Shown: one piece after another, positions 55,510 through 64,000 of the stretch
Numbering within the stretch: position 1 is the stretch's first letter
How the letters are laid out: each line of letters opens with the position of its first letter
Source of the DNA: Candidatus Zixiibacteriota bacterium
GTDB taxonomy: Bacteria; Zixibacteria; MSB-5A5; WJJR01
Assembly: GCA_040752595.1 (NCBI GenBank)
Contig: JBFMGX010000004.1
Span: 219,440-283,439, forward strand
Length of the DNA stretch: 64,000 nucleotides
Direction: 5' to 3'
Notes under the pieces: model-generated
Database searches by the model: none
The model's input: only the letters and a program-made list of their open reading frames with translations
Told to the model about the DNA's origin: nothing
Made by a program: the position numbers and the translations under genes

Positions 55510-56453
55510 GGATGAATCCTCCTGCCGGTATGTCGTGGTGGGACTATTAACAACGCGGTTGCGTGTGAACATGTCGGCTCCTGCTAACAAGTCTGTTTCC
55601 CGGCGATGCGGAGACCGTCGGTAAAGCGGGAAAACCGCATCGATTTTGTCCTATATGCGCAACTTACCGGAACGCGAAAGCTCTTTTTTCATGTGGCAGA
55701 TTCGCGTCTTCATGGCATCCTGAAATCGCGGCTCTCCCGACTTCGGTTCCCTTCACGAGGATGTCATCGCGTCCCAAGGCACAAAGCGATCATGGGTCAA
55801 GGTCGTGCCTTGTACCCTTTCATTCCCAGCCGCACCTCGGCCCACATGAGCCACTCGATTCACCCGGGGGCAAAACGAGTTTGCGTGCTCCGTACGGCGA
55901 TATACATATAGTCTTATCGGCGTAATCGCCAAGGAACACACCCGCGCCTGAAGCAGGCGAAACCGATAAAGGACAGGCCTCAACTCATTGTCAGACATGA
56001 AACAACGCTACCGCTGACGGCTCACGGCTCTCAACTCTGCTGGATACAGTTGCCACTTGGCCGTAGACTGACTCCTGACAATCGGACCGCATCATTCTGC
56101 GGATGCGTTGGTGGTAGATATGACCGGACCTCCCCTGGTGACTCTGTTCGACAGCACTCGTTTTCCGGAACCGCCGGACTCTGAATGCACGGCAATCGTG
56201 CCAAGCATTGCCCGGCCACTTGGGAGTCGAATGCCGTCGAGGTTACGTATTACGTTGAACAGACACACCGTCAGGACTTGGTGACCAACACCTTAGTAAC
56301 CCAGTCCCAACTAATGCCAATATACCATGCGATCCAGATCCGTCAATGGGATTTTGAAAGATTAATTCAACTTGGATCGTCCTGATTGCTGTAATAACTC
56401 TTTATCCGGCAAGGCACTGGCTGATCGAGTCTGAGAAGAAGGATGGAACTTAG
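55510..56453. other. Long non-coding leader/intergenic region upstream of the giant gene
   Basis: About 940 nt between the divergent giant gene and the DUF2784 gene. No credible gene. It has lower GC and contains a reverse-strand promoter at 56346-56319 and a weaker one near 55935-55905 (TTGGCG-N16-TATATG), implying a 5' leader of 400-800 nt. Confidence 0.5.
56319..56346 (-). promoter_or_regulatory. Promoter candidate for the 4746-residue protein gene
   Basis: Reverse strand: TTGACG (56346-56341), 16-nt spacer, TATATT (56324-56319). Similar in boxes and spacing to those at 8968 and 17304, but about 810 nt from the start codon. Confidence 0.45.
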
Positions 56454-56867
56454 TTGATTGCGGCGTTGCCAATGCCCGGAATCGGCCTCACTGTCGTGCT
56501 GATCATCCACCTGGCCTGGGCGCTGTGGATGATCGGTGGCGTCGTTCTGGCTATGGCCGGATATCGCTGGCCCTCGTTGTGGAGGTGGAAGCGCTTCCGA
56601 ATCGCGCACCTGGCAGGATTGTTGGCCACTGCCTCCGTACCGCTGTGGAACCGAGGCGTATGCCCTCTGACTGACTGGGAGTGGGCACTGGACACCGCAC
56701 GTCGGAGTACTCCGAGTCCTGAGCCGTTCCTTCCCCGTCTGATTCGCGCTATTCTCTATGTCAACATCAGTCCGGACGTGATCACCGTCGTCACGGTACT
56801 GGGAGCGGCGGTCACCCTCTGGGTGTTCATCCGGCATTCGCCGTGGCAGTCTGCAAGTACTCGGTGA
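56454..56867 (+). CDS. DUF2784 family small membrane protein
   Basis: 137 residues from a TTG at 56454 (GAAGGA about 9 nt upstream), or 131 from ATG 56472. Four hydrophobic segments. Family hallmarks: an N-terminal helix with HLAWALWMIGGVVLA, GYRWPSLWRWKRFRIAHL, then GVCPLTDWEWAL, which is the conserved 'CPLTxxE' motif of DUF2784, and a late IRAILYVNISPDVITVVTVLGA helix. Function is unknown. The gene is solitary and divergent from the giant gene. Confidence 0.78.
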   Translation: MIAALPMPGIGLTVVLIIHLAWALWMIGGVVLAMAGYRWPSLWRWKRFRIAHLAGLLATASVPLWNRGVCPLTDWEWALDTARRSTPSPEPFLPRLIRAILYVNISPDVITVVTVLGAAVTLWVFIRHSPWQSASTR

Positions 56868-57023
56868 GTGTGCGCCGGACTCTCGACCCAAATCCCATCC
56901 GGACTCCGGCTCCGTACCGATTAACTCGGAATTACTACAACCGGTTTCATCACCAGGTTTCCAGGTTGAGCCGCGTGGTGGCACCCGACCGCACAACTGC
57001 GGAGGTTGGGAAACCGATTCTAA

Positions 57024-57188
57024 CAGGCTGCTTGAAAAGGTCAATCCATGTCATTCTGAGCCCCGCCGCTGTTGGGCGGGGCGAAGAATCTGCTGTCGGT
57101 TTCATAGGTAGAAACAGCAGATCCCTCGCTCCGCTCGGGATGACAATGGTCGGACAGGTCCGCATTTCTTGGGTTTCTCAGCAACCTG
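57024..57188. repeat. MITE-like long inverted-repeat element, copy 2
   Basis: Outer arms AGGCTGCTTGA (57024) and TCAGCAACCTG (57178-57188); inner arm CATGTCATTCTGAG (57047) opposite CTCGGGATGACA (about 57134-57145), with AATCTGCTGT and AAACAGCAGATCC between. Same plan as 3571-3758. It abuts the 3' end of the next gene. Confidence 0.72.
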
Positions 57189-57192
57189 CTAG

Positions 57193-58773
57193 TCAATGTG
57201 TCAGTGGGGAGTCTCGCAACCGGTACACCCCGAATCCGTTCCCTCGATACACGGCCGGGCCGAAGCCGGTGGGGGTGTCCGCCGATTCGTCGGGGAGAAT
57301 GACGTGTGTGACGCCCGCTGCCCTTAGCTGCCTCAGCACGGTACTGTCGGGAGCGCTGTAGAATGCTTCGGCCAACCGCAGGCGACCATACCACTCGATC
57401 ACGTCGACGTCCCGATATGGATGGGTCTTGTAATCGACGAAGAGCGGTGCACCGGTCTGCAGGCGAAAGCCCTCCCACCGGGTCGGGACCAGATAGAGCT
57501 GGCCGGGCGCCAGTGAGTCGCGCACAAAGGCGATCAATCCCTGACGATCGTTCTGGTAACGAGCGCCACGGATCAGAAAGCTCACGACGCCAACGATCGC
57601 CAGTACGGCGATGATGGCGACCGCCGCCGCCTTCATCTTTCGACGCCACGGCATGGGGAGTGGGCCGCGCCGGGCCAGCAGGTGGCGGATGGCGGCATCC
57701 AGCACGACGGCGCTGGATATCGGCACCAAGATGACGGAGACGCGCCAGGGGAAGATCAGTGCAAGGGCATCGCTGCCGGTTACGAGTTGGAGGAAGGTCA
57801 ACAACAACGCGCCGACGGCGGGGACCGCAAGGGTGGTGAAAAGCGGCGTGGATCGCACCCGGTACATTGCCGTGCCCAGCAGCAGCAGTTGTAGTACCTC
57901 GGTGGCGCCGAACCATTCCCCAATCACGGCGTGGTGGGGAAGACGGTTGTGGACCAGGATGGCCTGCGCCTGACGCGTGGTTTCGACAGACGTCGGTGCA
58001 AAGGTGGCCCAAGTCACGAGGACAACCGCTGCCAGCAACGCGCCGCCGATGCCTGTGATCGAGACGGCGCGAGCCGGCTTCTTCTCGCGCATCGCGATGT
58101 GGGTGGCGTACGCCGCGATCAGCAGGGCGGCACAGACCGTGTAACTGGGATGAATGGCGGCGGACGCGGCCGCCGTCAGAACGGCCGCGTACGGCCGGTG
58201 ACGCAGAAACCGCTCGATGGATACGACGAGCAACACGCCGAAGACGCTGGGTTGGAACACCGGGCCGAGGACATACTGGCCCGCCATCCCGGCCTGCATC
58301 CACCAGAGGGGATGCTGAAACGGGAGCGCGTGGACTACGACGAACGCGGCGAAGAACACATACAGACGCTCCTCATCCGTGCGAATCGGTCGCAGCCAGT
58401 CGATGATGGACAGGAGCGTCGCCGCATACGTTCCCAGGATGACCAGGTAATAGAAGTGGAAGAGCCAGTCACTCCAGTGCCGATGACTCACCTCGACCAG
58501 CCACGAGAAGACTGGGAACGGATCGGGTGAACGGGCGATGAGGTCATCGCTCAGATGCCCGACGCCGGCGCCAGCGAGACCGTGCAGGAAATAGGTGTTC
58601 TGATTGCTGCTGAACAGCGGTGACTGTGAATAGGCCAGCGCAAAGAGAAGTGAGCCGGCGACGACGGCAAACGCTCCGGTTCGGGACGATGGAAGTGCCA
58701 CGACATGCAATGTATGGCTAACAGCGCCGCCATGACAGGCCGTGCCCCGGAGGCGACAGCGATGGCATGACAT
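57193..58773 (-). CDS. Multipass membrane protein, GT-C-like topology, family not recognised
   Basis: 526 residues. About ten to twelve hydrophobic helices from residue 30 to about 395, then a soluble C-terminal domain of ~125 residues (LAPGQLYLVPTRWEGFRLQTGAPLFVD is cited in part: 'YLVPTRWEGFRL'). Loops carry aromatic and charged residues (HRHWSDWLFHFYY; PFQHPLWWM), and the overall plan resembles polyprenyl-phosphate-sugar-dependent glycosyltransferases or related envelope proteins. No catalytic motif could be assigned. The ATG at 58773 overlaps a GGAGGAG sequence at very short spacing; a GTG about 24 codons later is an alternative start. Monocistronic, next to a MITE-like element. Confidence 0.75.
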   Translation of the reverse strand: MSCHRCRLRGTACHGGAVSHTLHVVALPSSRTGAFAVVAGSLLFALAYSQSPLFSSNQNTYFLHGLAGAGVGHLSDDLIARSPDPFPVFSWLVEVSHRHWSDWLFHFYYLVILGTYAATLLSIIDWLRPIRTDEERLYVFFAAFVVVHALPFQHPLWWMQAGMAGQYVLGPVFQPSVFGVLLVVSIERFLRHRPYAAVLTAAASAAIHPSYTVCAALLIAAYATHIAMREKKPARAVSITGIGGALLAAVVLVTWATFAPTSVETTRQAQAILVHNRLPHHAVIGEWFGATEVLQLLLLGTAMYRVRSTPLFTTLAVPAVGALLLTFLQLVTGSDALALIFPWRVSVILVPISSAVVLDAAIRHLLARRGPLPMPWRRKMKAAAVAIIAVLAIVGVVSFLIRGARYQNDRQGLIAFVRDSLAPGQLYLVPTRWEGFRLQTGAPLFVDYKTHPYRDVDVIEWYGRLRLAEAFYSAPDSTVLRQLRAAGVTHVILPDESADTPTGFGPAVYRGNGFGVYRLRDSPLTH

Positions 58774-58963
58774 CTCCTCCGCACCGCCAACGCTGCGGCA
58801 CGGCGACCTTCATATGGACTCCCGCCGCCACAGCTCTGGGGAGCACATAGAACGCCTTCCGAGACAGGTCCTTGGAGAAGACAGTTGAAGTTGAACGTGA
58901 TGTCGCAGGGACAGGTCCCGATTCGGTCTACTCAACTGTTTGAACAGTAAGGAGTTTACGTCC

Positions 58964-58992
58964 TTGACAAGATAGGGGGGAGTTTGTATTCT
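58964..58992 (+). promoter_or_regulatory. Strong sigma70-type promoter for the 611-residue protein gene
   Basis: TTGACA (58964-58969), 17-nt spacer, TATTCT (58987-58992). Leader about 125 nt to the ATG at 59126. The best promoter match in the window. Confidence 0.72.
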
Positions 58993-59125
58993 TAATATCC
59001 GGGTTGTCCTCAGCGCCAAGGAGCGCCGAGCAGACAAGCCCGTTTACTTCTCCGCGCGAGTATACTGCGATTCATCGCGAAGGATTTTGTCGGCGGCACG
59101 TGAACGATCACAGGAGGGTGATCAG

Positions 59126-60961
59126 ATGAACAGGGCCTTGAGGTTCCTCATGATGGGGCTGCTGGTGTTTTCCGTCCCCATTTCTGCGTCGGCCATCAAT
59201 CTCGTCGAGGTCGAATCCAAGGATGTCGCCCCCGGAACTGACTCGGTGAGGGTGGGCGTCTTCGTCACCAATGACTTTGATGTCGTGGCATTCGTTCTGC
59301 CCCTCGAGTTCCGCTCGGTGACACCGGGCACATTTACCAGAACGCTGTTCCGATTCAATGTCCCGGCGACCAACCGGGTCGGATCGAGTCCGCTGACAGG
59401 ATCGTCCACCAAGCAGACATACCCGACGCCGACCACTCCCGAGTGTAGCGGTCCGGTTTCCAGCACCTACAACACCGGTGGTTCTGTCGATTTCGTGAGT
59501 CCCGACGGCGCCATGTGGACGGGTGTGAGCACAAGTGCTCCACCGAACCTATGGTATCTACCCGCCGGAAGTGACAGCGTGGCCGGTGTCCATCGCGACT
59601 GGCCGCAAGAGGGTGATTCGACGGTGTACGCGGCAGGCGCCTCGTTCAATTTCCTGTTCCACGTCACGTCGACGCCGGGATGGTTTGAGATTGATACCTG
59701 TTGCGTGCTGCCGGCCAACAACCTGTCCTTTGTTGACGTCAACACCAACCTGGTGACCCCGGACTTCATTCGGGGACTGATCAAGGTCGGGGATGCCACC
59801 GCCCCGCCGGTGGTCAGTGACATCCCCGATCAGACCATCGCCGAGGGGCAGTCGTTTGTCACCATCCCCCTCGATGACTACGTGAGCGACTTTGACCACG
59901 CCGACGATCAACTCACCTGGACCGCAACCGGGCAGAGCCAATTGAATGTCAGCATCAGTCCGGCCCGTATCGCCACGATCTCGACACCGGGTCCTGAGTG
60001 GAGCGGGGCGGAGACGATCACGTTCACCGCCCGCGACCCCGACAACCTCACCGGCTCCGATCCGGCGACTTTTGCGGTGACGCCGGTGAACGATCCCCCG
60101 GTGTTAACGCCGATCGGACCGATGAGCGTCCAGTCCGGTTATTCGCTGATCTTCTCGGTGAAGGGGACCGACGTCGACAACGCCGCGCTGACGTTGAGCA
60201 TGGTGAATGCTCCGCCGACGGCGACGCTGTCGCAAGACGGCTCGGGCAATGGGCAGTTCTTCTGGTTGACGGCCTGCCTTGACTCCGGGGCGCACAACGT
60301 CACATTCATCGTGTCCGATGGTGAGTTGGCGGATAGTGAAGTTGTGGTCATCACAGTGCAGCCGAACCCGGATCGCTTCCAGGCGAATCCGGATTCCCTG
60401 GCCTTCCATTTCGCCGTCGGTGTCAATGAGCCGCCCCCGGACACTACGGTCGTTACCGATCCCGGATGCGGTGAGTTGTCGTGGACGGCGACGACGACGG
60501 AATCCTGGTTGCTGATCGATCCGACGGCCGGCACGACGCCGAAAGGCATCGTGGTATCGATCGACACGACCGGCTTGGTCGCCGGGTCGTACGACGCCAA
60601 GATCACGATTACCCAGTCCACCGATTTGAAGCTCGCGCCGGTTCAAATCGAGGTACCTGTCCACCTGGACGTGGAGACCGAAGTGTGCGACTGCCCCTGC
60701 CAGGGCGATCCGATCCCCTTCTGCGATGGGATCACCGATATCCGCGATGTCGTGCAGATCATCTATGTCGTGTTCCGGGGTTATCTTGATGTCGGGTACT
60801 CGACCTGCCCGGTGTCGGTGAACGATGTGAATTGTGACTGTCAGGCCGATGTTGCCGATGTCGTGACGGCCATCGAACGCGTGTTCCGTTACGGGGCGCC
60901 GTTCTGCGATCCGTGCGTGGTGCGTCCCCCTTGTCCGCCCCGGATGGCGACTGCGCACTGA
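59126..60961 (+). CDS. Exported Ig-like/dockerin protein
   Basis: 611 residues from the ATG at 59126, 6 nt after AGGAGGG. Signal peptide MNRALRFLMMGLLVFSV ending ISASA. An N-terminal beta-rich, cohesin-like region (about 22-225, NLVEVESKDVAPGTDSVRVGVFVTN in part 'VAPGTDSVRVGVFV'), two cadherin/Ig-like domains (about 230-425; DIPDQTIAEGQSF, NDPPVLTPIG), a BACON/Ig-like domain (about 428-525; SWTATTTESWLL), and a C-terminal dockerin-like pair (FCDGITDIRDVVQII; VNCDCQADVADVVTAI) with surrounding cysteines. No sorting tail. Probably surface-bound through its dockerin (inference). It has its own strong promoter and terminator. Confidence 0.87.
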   Translation: MNRALRFLMMGLLVFSVPISASAINLVEVESKDVAPGTDSVRVGVFVTNDFDVVAFVLPLEFRSVTPGTFTRTLFRFNVPATNRVGSSPLTGSSTKQTYPTPTTPECSGPVSSTYNTGGSVDFVSPDGAMWTGVSTSAPPNLWYLPAGSDSVAGVHRDWPQEGDSTVYAAGASFNFLFHVTSTPGWFEIDTCCVLPANNLSFVDVNTNLVTPDFIRGLIKVGDATAPPVVSDIPDQTIAEGQSFVTIPLDDYVSDFDHADDQLTWTATGQSQLNVSISPARIATISTPGPEWSGAETITFTARDPDNLTGSDPATFAVTPVNDPPVLTPIGPMSVQSGYSLIFSVKGTDVDNAALTLSMVNAPPTATLSQDGSGNGQFFWLTACLDSGAHNVTFIVSDGELADSEVVVITVQPNPDRFQANPDSLAFHFAVGVNEPPPDTTVVTDPGCGELSWTATTTESWLLIDPTAGTTPKGIVVSIDTTGLVAGSYDAKITITQSTDLKLAPVQIEVPVHLDVETEVCDCPCQGDPIPFCDGITDIRDVVQIIYVVFRGYLDVGYSTCPVSVNDVNCDCQADVADVVTAIERVFRYGAPFCDPCVVRPPCPPRMATAH

Positions 60962-60993
60962 GCGCGATCACGTCGGCTGATGAGATGATTGCA

Positions 60994-61028
60994 GACAGCC
61001 CCGGCCAATTGGCCTGGGCTGTCTTTTT
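60994..61028 (+). terminator. Intrinsic terminator of the 611-residue protein gene
   Basis: Stem GACAGCCCCGGCC/GGCCTGGGCTGTC (one mismatch) with AATT loop, then TTTTT. About 33 nt after the stop. Confidence 0.9.
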
Positions 61029-61087
61029 GCTCTGTCTCCAAGGACATCGACGTCTGACGCGAAGGGGAGGGCGTACCGGTGGCGGCG

Positions 61088-64000
61088 TCACCGTGGCAGG
61101 CCGCCGGCGACGGCGGTGTGTTCCTCCGGCGCAGACTCCGTGTCTGTCGAAACGCCGTTTGTGATCGCGGGGTCGGCGACGGGGAAATAGACACGGACCG
61201 ACGTGCCGACGTTCTCGATGCTGTCTAAGTCGATATAGGCGTCGTGGTCCTCCAGGATGGCGTGAACAACGCTCAGCCCGAGGCCGCTGCCCCGTTTTTC
61301 GTGTCCGGTCTTGGTCGAAAAGAACGGCTCGAAGACGCGGTCGCGAATCTCAGAGGGAATCCCGCGCCCGGTGTCGGCGATCTCCAACTTCACGTAGTCG
61401 CCGGCGACCACGGTGCGGTACAATCGCGGTGGCTTCTCCAGACGGGCGTGCCCGGTCCGGATGGTCAATCGGCCGTGCCCGTTCATCGCTTCCAGCGCGT
61501 TCGTGAGCAGGTTGCTGAGGACCCGGACGATCTCGGTCTCGCCGCCACGGATCGGGCTGATGGTTCCAGTGAAGTGCGTTTCAAGCATCACGCCGGCAGG
61601 GATGTCGAGATGGTCAACGGCCTTCTTGACGAGGGCATTCAGGTCGAGCGATCCGATCTTGTACTGACCGCGGCGGCCGAGCGTGAGCAGATCCTGGTTG
61701 ATCTCGGCGATCTGCAGGGCGGCACTCTCCATGTCGTCGATCAGCGTCTGCATTTGATGATCGGACGGCAGCGCGTCACGGATCAGATCGGGATAGGCCA
61801 CCAGCGGCCCCAGGATGTTGTTAAGATCGTGTGCGATCTGGCCGGCAATGCGTCCGGCCGTCTCCAGGCGTCGGGCATGCGCCAACTCTTCCTGCGTGCG
61901 CAACTGTTCGCTGATGTCCACCAAGGTGAAGAGAACCTGATCCCACGAGTCTTCAGATCCAGGCGCAACGCGGCTGCGACAGTGAAGCACCTTCTCGACG
62001 CCGTCGACGCCGACAACATGGAAGTCGGATTCTTGCGTCATGCTCCCCTCTACCGTGGAGAGGAAGAACTCCCGCATGACCTCGAGTGACTGTTGGGTAT
62101 GGTATGACGAACGCCTTGCAATAATCTCCTGGGCATCCTTGACGTCAAACGCGCGCAGCGCGGCCTGGTTGGCGGCGGTGATTCTCATACCGCTGATGCA
62201 CGTGGTCAGCGCGTCCGGGTGCCGCTCAAAATGAGCCCGCATGTCCGTGACACCCCGGGCGCGAAGGTCATCGATGAACACCTTGACGGCAGACAGGTTT
62301 TCTTCGACCAAACAGAGCGGCGACTCTTCGAACAAGCGCCGGTAGCGACTCTCGCTTTCGCTGAGCCGGATCTCCGCCTGCTGTCGTTCCAGCTCGGCGC
62401 CGGCGCGGGCCGCGAAGATGCGCAGCATCGCCTGTACCGGCTCGGGGTTGGCCAACGGATGGCGGTAGAGGACGCCCATCAACCCCAGCGGACGGCCATC
62501 AGAGGCGAACAACGGGATGGCAGCATAGGCGTCGACGCCGAGCTCGATGAGGAGATGGTCCTGCGGGAACAACTGCTGGATACCGGTGGAGAATGCCCGC
62601 TCACGCTGATTGACGATGCGTTCACAAGGCGTTCCGGCCAGTTCATAGGCGAAGTTGTCCCCCTTCCCGCCTTTGGCGTGAACGGCCACCGTCCGGATCC
62701 GCTCCACCGGCCCCGCTTCCAATTCACCGATGAAGGCATAGTCGGCTGCCACGACACGGGCCAGATGATCGACGAGCGAATCGAAGAACGCCGCCCCGCT
62801 CTGCGCCGAAACGCCGCGGGCGATGTCTTGCAGGACCTGCTCGACACGTTTGCGCTCCGTGATGTCGCGGGCGAAGGCGCAGTCGTATTCCCTCCCTCCG
62901 AACTCGAGGTAGTTGGCGAGGATCTCCACCGGAAATTCGTGCCCGTTCTTCGCGCGGTGCCGGGTCTCGATCGCCCGCGATCCGCTGCGGCGAACGCCGT
63001 CCCAGCATTTCAACCAATCCTCGCGGGGAAGATCAGAATCAATGTCCCAGACGGACATCGAGAGCAACTCCTCGCGCGTGTATCCCAGCTTGTGGCAGGC
63101 GGCCTGATTGACGTTGCAGAATCTGCCATCGGGCTGAATCCAGAAGATCGCGTCCGAGGCACAGTCTACGCCGAACTGCGTCAGGTGCAATGCCTGCTCG
63201 GCCTGCTTCTGGGCGGTGATGTCCTCCTTGACGGCCACGTAATGCGTGATTTGCCCGCTCGGGTCGGTGATCGGTGAAATTGACGCCGATTCCCAGTAGA
63301 GCTCCCCGTTCTTCTTCTTGTTGTGGAACTCTCCCCGCCAGACCTGTCCAGACTTGATCGTTTCCCACATCTGCCGGTACGTGTCCGCAGGGGTTTCTCC
63401 GGACTTGAGGATGCGCGGATTGCGGCCACGGGCCTCATCGGCCGTGTACCCGGTGAGCGCCTCGAACTTGGGATTGACATACTCAATCGATCCCTCTAGA
63501 TCCGTGATCACGACAGAGACAGGACTCTGCTCGACGGCGCGCGAGAGTTTCCGCAACTCCTCCTCGACCCGATGGCGTCCGGTGATGTCGCGGAAGCTCC
63601 AGACCCGTCCGGCGAGATTCCCTTCATGGATCAGAGGACACGAGAAGCGCTCGAACTCCCGTCCGTCTTTGAACGCCAGCGTGTCAGTGTCCTCTTCGCG
63701 GGACTTGTAGAGACGCTGTACCTTGGCGAGAAAGGCCTCCGGAGAGACGAGTTGATCCAGAACAAATTCCAGGAGCTTGGCATCATCCCCGGCCTCCATC
63801 AGTGCCCGGGGGATCCGCCACATCCGCGCAAACCGCTCATTGGCGTGGGTCACCTTGCCGACGGAGTCGACCACGAGGATACCGTCGGCCGTCGATTCGA
63901 GAATCGCCCGGAGGATGCTCTCCCGTTCCTCCAGGGCCCGACGGGCCTGCTGGCGTTCGGTGACATCGGTGCACATGCCGATGTACCCGATGAACTGACC
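61088..64000 (-). CDS. Multi-PAS/GAF sensor histidine kinase, 5' end beyond the window
   Basis: 970 residues are visible; the frame stays open to position 64000 and the first visible residues (GQFIGYIGMCTDVTERQ) are the end of a PAS/PAC unit, so the true start lies outside. Order: PAS (about 20-140), PAS (about 150-270, AVEQSPVSVVITD), PAS (about 275-395, CHKLGYTREELL), GAF (about 400-565), a diverged PAS (about 570-700), HisKA with GQIAHDLNNILGPL (His about 724), and HATPase with LLTNALEAM, DTGRGIP and RGSGLGLSVV. No transmembrane segment is visible, so the seen part is cytosolic. There is no partner regulator in the window and no receiver domain at its C-terminus. Confidence 0.93.
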   Translation of the reverse strand, partial: GQFIGYIGMCTDVTERQQARRALEERESILRAILESTADGILVVDSVGKVTHANERFARMWRIPRALMEAGDDAKLLEFVLDQLVSPEAFLAKVQRLYKSREEDTDTLAFKDGREFERFSCPLIHEGNLAGRVWSFRDITGRHRVEEELRKLSRAVEQSPVSVVITDLEGSIEYVNPKFEALTGYTADEARGRNPRILKSGETPADTYRQMWETIKSGQVWRGEFHNKKKNGELYWESASISPITDPSGQITHYVAVKEDITAQKQAEQALHLTQFGVDCASDAIFWIQPDGRFCNVNQAACHKLGYTREELLSMSVWDIDSDLPREDWLKCWDGVRRSGSRAIETRHRAKNGHEFPVEILANYLEFGGREYDCAFARDITERKRVEQVLQDIARGVSAQSGAAFFDSLVDHLARVVAADYAFIGELEAGPVERIRTVAVHAKGGKGDNFAYELAGTPCERIVNQRERAFSTGIQQLFPQDHLLIELGVDAYAAIPLFASDGRPLGLMGVLYRHPLANPEPVQAMLRIFAARAGAELERQQAEIRLSESESRYRRLFEESPLCLVEENLSAVKVFIDDLRARGVTDMRAHFERHPDALTTCISGMRITAANQAALRAFDVKDAQEIIARRSSYHTQQSLEVMREFFLSTVEGSMTQESDFHVVGVDGVEKVLHCRSRVAPGSEDSWDQVLFTLVDISEQLRTQEELAHARRLETAGRIAGQIAHDLNNILGPLVAYPDLIRDALPSDHQMQTLIDDMESAALQIAEINQDLLTLGRRGQYKIGSLDLNALVKKAVDHLDIPAGVMLETHFTGTISPIRGGETEIVRVLSNLLTNALEAMNGHGRLTIRTGHARLEKPPRLYRTVVAGDYVKLEIADTGRGIPSEIRDRVFEPFFSTKTGHEKRGSGLGLSVVHAILEDHDAYIDLDSIENVGTSVRVYFPVADPAITNGVSTDTESAPEEHTAVAGGLPR

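Noticed and set aside
1-64000. tRNA or rRNA genes
   Set aside because: I looked for T-loop-like GGTTCGANNCC and related patterns in the gaps and found none that fold into a cloverleaf; a tRNAscan-SE run would settle it.

Overview
The window is high-GC bacterial DNA with compact operons, and about half of it encodes very large exported proteins. These carry cysteine-rich immunoglobulin/cadherin-like repeats, HYR-like repeats, cohesin-like and dockerin-like modules and C-terminal tails of the 'NYPNPFNAGT' type. That combination, together with archease/RtcB, a GlmU-like bifunctional protein of the Bacteroidetes-type family and abundant hairpin repeats, points to an uncultured FCB-superphylum bacterium. 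Candidate Zixibacteria or a neighbour such as KSB1 or Latescibacteria is my best guess. This is inference from protein style; no rRNA or tRNA was found.

Layout. 1-3.5 kb: rhodanese and MauE-like membrane protein pair, a SAM methyltransferase, and a reverse-strand M50 (site-2-protease-like) peptidase. 3.6-9 kb: a 1526-residue exported protein with a PQQ-type beta-propeller and dockerin. 9.3-13.6 kb: a four-gene forward run of lipoprotein-like sorting-tail protein, DUF1573 protein, archease and RNA ligase RtcB. 13.9-17.3 kb: a 1037-residue exported cohesin-like/dockerin protein. 17.4-22.3 kb: a cystathionine-beta-synthase/cysteine-synthase-type enzyme, then purD, purE, a TPR protein and a DoxX protein. 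22.5-27.9 kb: a tightly overlapped operon of CDF transporter, GlmU-like protein, GalT-like enzyme, GlgA and GreA. 28.2-36.2 kb: a 2682-residue exported protein with 22 tandem repeats. 37.4-41.1 kb: two tiny regulator-like genes, an NtrB/NtrC-type two-component pair and an exported thioredoxin-like protein. 41.3-55.5 kb: a 4746-residue exported protein with von Willebrand A domain, about 26 cysteine repeats, 18 HYR-like repeats and a dockerin. 56.4-64 kb: a DUF2784 protein, a multipass membrane protein, a 611-residue exported dockerin protein, and a multi-PAS/GAF histidine kinase that runs off the right edge.

How it fits together. The surface proteins share modules: the 1037- and 2682-residue proteins have homologous cohesin-like + dockerin + sorting-tail ends, and the 2682- and 4746-residue proteins share several distinct repeat subtypes. 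Most are preceded by a similar TTGACA-N16/17-TATnTT promoter with a long untranslated leader, and the four largest are followed by strong intrinsic terminators. The most interesting candidate system is therefore a non-cellulosomal surface network whose parts may dock to one another and fold by many disulfides. Hairpin repeats (long MITE-like elements, GGGGCTTTCAGCCCC palindromes and other palindromes) fill the gaps between transcription units.
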